This document shows, piece by piece, positions 62,166 through 64,000 of a stretch of 64,000 nucleotides of DNA (position 1 is the first letter of the stretch; each line of letters opens with the position of its first letter). The stretch comes from Asparagopsis taxiformis. Lineage: Eukaryota > Rhodophyta > Florideophyceae > Bonnemaisoniales > Bonnemaisoniaceae. Under the pieces are notes generated by a model. That model had not been told where the DNA came from, searched no databases, and saw only the letters and a program-made list of their open reading frames with translations. The translations under genes were made by a program, and so were the position numbers. The stretch lies in contig JALQPE010000086.1 in NCBI GenBank assembly GCA_030407315.1, positions 163,013 to 227,012 of the forward strand. Reading direction: 5' to 3'.

Positions 62166-64000
62166 GAGGACCGCGTCCCCGTACGATGGTACGTCATCGT
62201 CGAGGGTCGACCGTCGTCATACGTAGATATCACACGTGATAAAGCGTCAGGTACCTGGTGCACGCGCCCAGGCCTGTACGTAACTTCGAAATCGAATTCG
62301 GCAACGCGTAGCCTCCATCGTAGTAGTCGTCCGGACGCGTCCGTCAACGTCATCAGCCAACGTAAGGCTTCGTGGTCCGTACGTACGGTGAATCGCTGAC
62401 CCTCTACGTAGGGTCGGAGCGACGTTATCGCCCAGACGACGGAGTAGCACTCGCGCTCGGTCGCCGAGTAACCGCGTTCGGTTTCGTTAAGGGTCTTCGA
62501 CCAGTACCCAATCGGCACCCATTCGTTGGGCTTATCTTCGTTTCTGCTGCTGGAGCAACGTAGCTCCCAGCTGATACGCCGACGCGTCGGTATCGATCAT
62601 GAACGGACGTCCCGCCTTCGGAAGGTGCAATACTGGTGGCGACACCAGTATTGTCTTCAACGTTTCGAACGCATTCGTTTGCGCGTCAGTTGGATTCGTC
62701 CAATCGGGGGAAGCGTCCTTCTTCAACATCGTGTTGAGTGGCCGAGCGATCTCGGCATACGCCTTTACGAAACGGCGGTAAACGTTGGCCGCGCCCAAAA
62801 ACGATCGACATTGCGTCTTGTCGCGGGGAACGTAGCCGTACGAAAGGCTTCCTTGTTCCGAGCTGCGACGTGCAGCTTCCCTGGGGTAATCACGTGCCCC
62901 AGGTAGTCAACTCGTGGTTGAAAGAACGAGCACTTCGTGAGCTTTAACGTTACTCCCGCTGCGCGTAGCAGGGAAAGCACCTGGTCAACGTGACCCAGGT
63001 GAGACTCGAGGTCTCTTCGAAAAGACGATTACGTCGTCTAAGTAAACAAGGCACGATTGCCAACGTACTCCGGAGAGGATGATGTCCAACGTCCGCTGAA
63101 ACGTAGCGGGGGCATTTCGTAGCCCGAATGGCATTCGCACGTAGCGATACGTTCCCATGAAAGACGTAAACGTTGTCTTATCACGGTCCTCGGCGGAGAC
63201 GGGCACTTGCCAGTAACCGGCGTTACAATCGAGTGTCGTGAAGATGGCGGCGTCGCCCAACGAATCGAGGCAATCTTCCATACGAGGAAGCGGGTACGAA
63301 TCAGCGATCGTTTTTCGCGTTCAAACGCCTGTAATCGACACAGAAACGTAAGGATCCGTCCTTCTTCGGCACCAACACGATTGGTGACGCCCATTCGCTG
63401 GACGCGGGTTCGATAACCCCTTCGTTGAGCATCTTCGTGATCTGCTCCTCGGCTATCGTACGTAAAGCCGGACCCTGACGATAGGGCATTGAACGTATGG
63501 GCCGCGTGCCCGGTTCGAGTTCGATTCGATGCTCCGTAGCATTGATTTCGCCGAGGCGTCCGCTCGTCCACATTGACGAATGTGGGCTAGCATCTTTTGA
63601 TGCGCTTTCGTAAATCCTCGTCGTCGAGGTGCGACAAATCGATTGTCGACTGCCAATTCGTGGCGGGGTCGTTCCCCTTTTCGTTGACCAACGGGTCTGG
63701 CGTTTCGTCGCCCAACCCGGTCGTATTTGTCCGCGTCGTCGCGTCGACTAGCGGTAGGTTCAAAACCTTCGCGCGGGCTTCGCCGCCCTCACGCTTGAGG
63801 GGACGATTCCCAACGGGGAGCGTACCGCGTACGCAATCGTTGCGCCTTTCGGCAATTCGCGGTCCTTCTTCGTGAAGTTCGAACGATAATAGAGAACGTC
63901 TCTCTCGGTCCTACGTCGACCCCCCACTCCGTTGGCTATGCGCAGCCCATGCCGGAATTGCACCGACGCTTCGCGTTCGAGGAACACGAGGTCCGGTCGC
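62162..64000 (-). pseudogene. Gypsy protease/RT/RNase H region, broken by frame changes
   Basis: Consecutive pieces in different frames: about 63573-63301 (RT N-part with IELEPGTRPI, EWASPIVLVPKKDG), 63281-62985 (RT palm with [14 protein letters not shown] and YLDDVIVF), 62980-62765 (ITPGKLHVA), 62798-62532 (RT connection and RNase H start, ASPDWTN, IDTDAS) and 62518-62162 (RNase H, RTDHEALRWL, DALSR). Each change needs a single extra or missing base, near 63310, 63010, 62820 and 62545, and another before 62165. Upstream of 63573 the frames are too confused for a protease call. Confidence 0.8.

Larger units (their letters stand above)
57159..64000 (-). mobile_element. Ty3/gypsy chromovirus-type LTR retrotransposon, 5' part outside the window
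   Basis: Reading down the minus strand from 64000: a protease/RT-leading region, reverse transcriptase with YLDD, RNase H, integrase and a terminal chromodomain, then about 2.7 kb without coding, a polypurine tract and the predicted LTR. The order RT-RH-IN defines Ty3/gypsy and the chromodomain places it with chromoviruses, which use that domain to target histone-marked chromatin. The RT/RNase H part is broken by at least four frame changes, so this copy looks non-functional as assembled. Base composition (many CGT/ACG steps) differs from the gene island. Confidence 0.85.

Overview
This is a gene-dense nuclear contig from a eukaryote, most likely a photosynthetic alga. My best guess is a red alga with a compact genome. 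The basis is: about 24 mostly single-exon genes; rare short introns of about 74-119 bp with GT..AG ends, often with an internal CTAAC; S/R/P-rich N-termini that look like plastid or mitochondrial leaders; a DUF3598-like family typical of cyanobacteria and plastid lineages; monofunctional formate-tetrahydrofolate ligase; and a chromodomain Ty3/gypsy element. The species call is inference from family content only.

Layout. 1-8226: three minus-strand genes: an SLC4-type bicarbonate/borate transporter cut by the window edge, a DEP-domain pyridine-nucleotide disulfide oxidoreductase, and an ApbE-like flavin transferase with a flavin-reductase-like tail. 9040-22064: two unrecognised plus-strand proteins, MYCBP-like, DHRS12-like dehydrogenase, SRD5A3-like polyprenol reductase, P5A ATPase, MFSD1-like transporter, DUF3598-like protein and an AlkB-type hydroxylase. 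22064-46387: the AlkB gene, a type II membrane methyltransferase-like protein, TPR protein, formate-THF ligase, a Ser/Pro-rich protein with a REXO1-like tail, an ABCC transporter, a GIP1-like protein, USP22/Ubp8, RPT1, cysteinyl-tRNA synthetase and a C2H2 zinc-finger protein. 47116-54463: a plastid-type protein ending in xanthine phosphoribosyltransferase, a WD40 protein, a FIST-ankyrin protein and an aldo/keto reductase.

From about 54.7 kb to the end the window is repetitive. An unclassified element with gag-like overlapping ORFs (54.7-57.16 kb, plus strand) appears to be interrupted by a minus-strand Ty3/gypsy chromovirus. I predict that element's 3' LTR at about 57159-57719. It has an intact integrase-chromodomain ORF, a frameshifted RT/RNase H region, and an unusual 2.7 kb noncoding stretch between pol and LTR that contains a 350-bp tandem duplication.

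The genes are mainly housekeeping and show no operon-like pathway logic. Neighbours are often tail-to-tail with only 40-105 bp between stop codons. The most notable features are several domain fusions (DEP-disulfide oxidoreductase, ApbE-flavin reductase, unknown domain-Xpt, FIST-ankyrin), two genes whose intron falls immediately after the start ATG, and an AlkB gene whose last histidine box abuts an intron. I saw no tRNA, rRNA or CRISPR.
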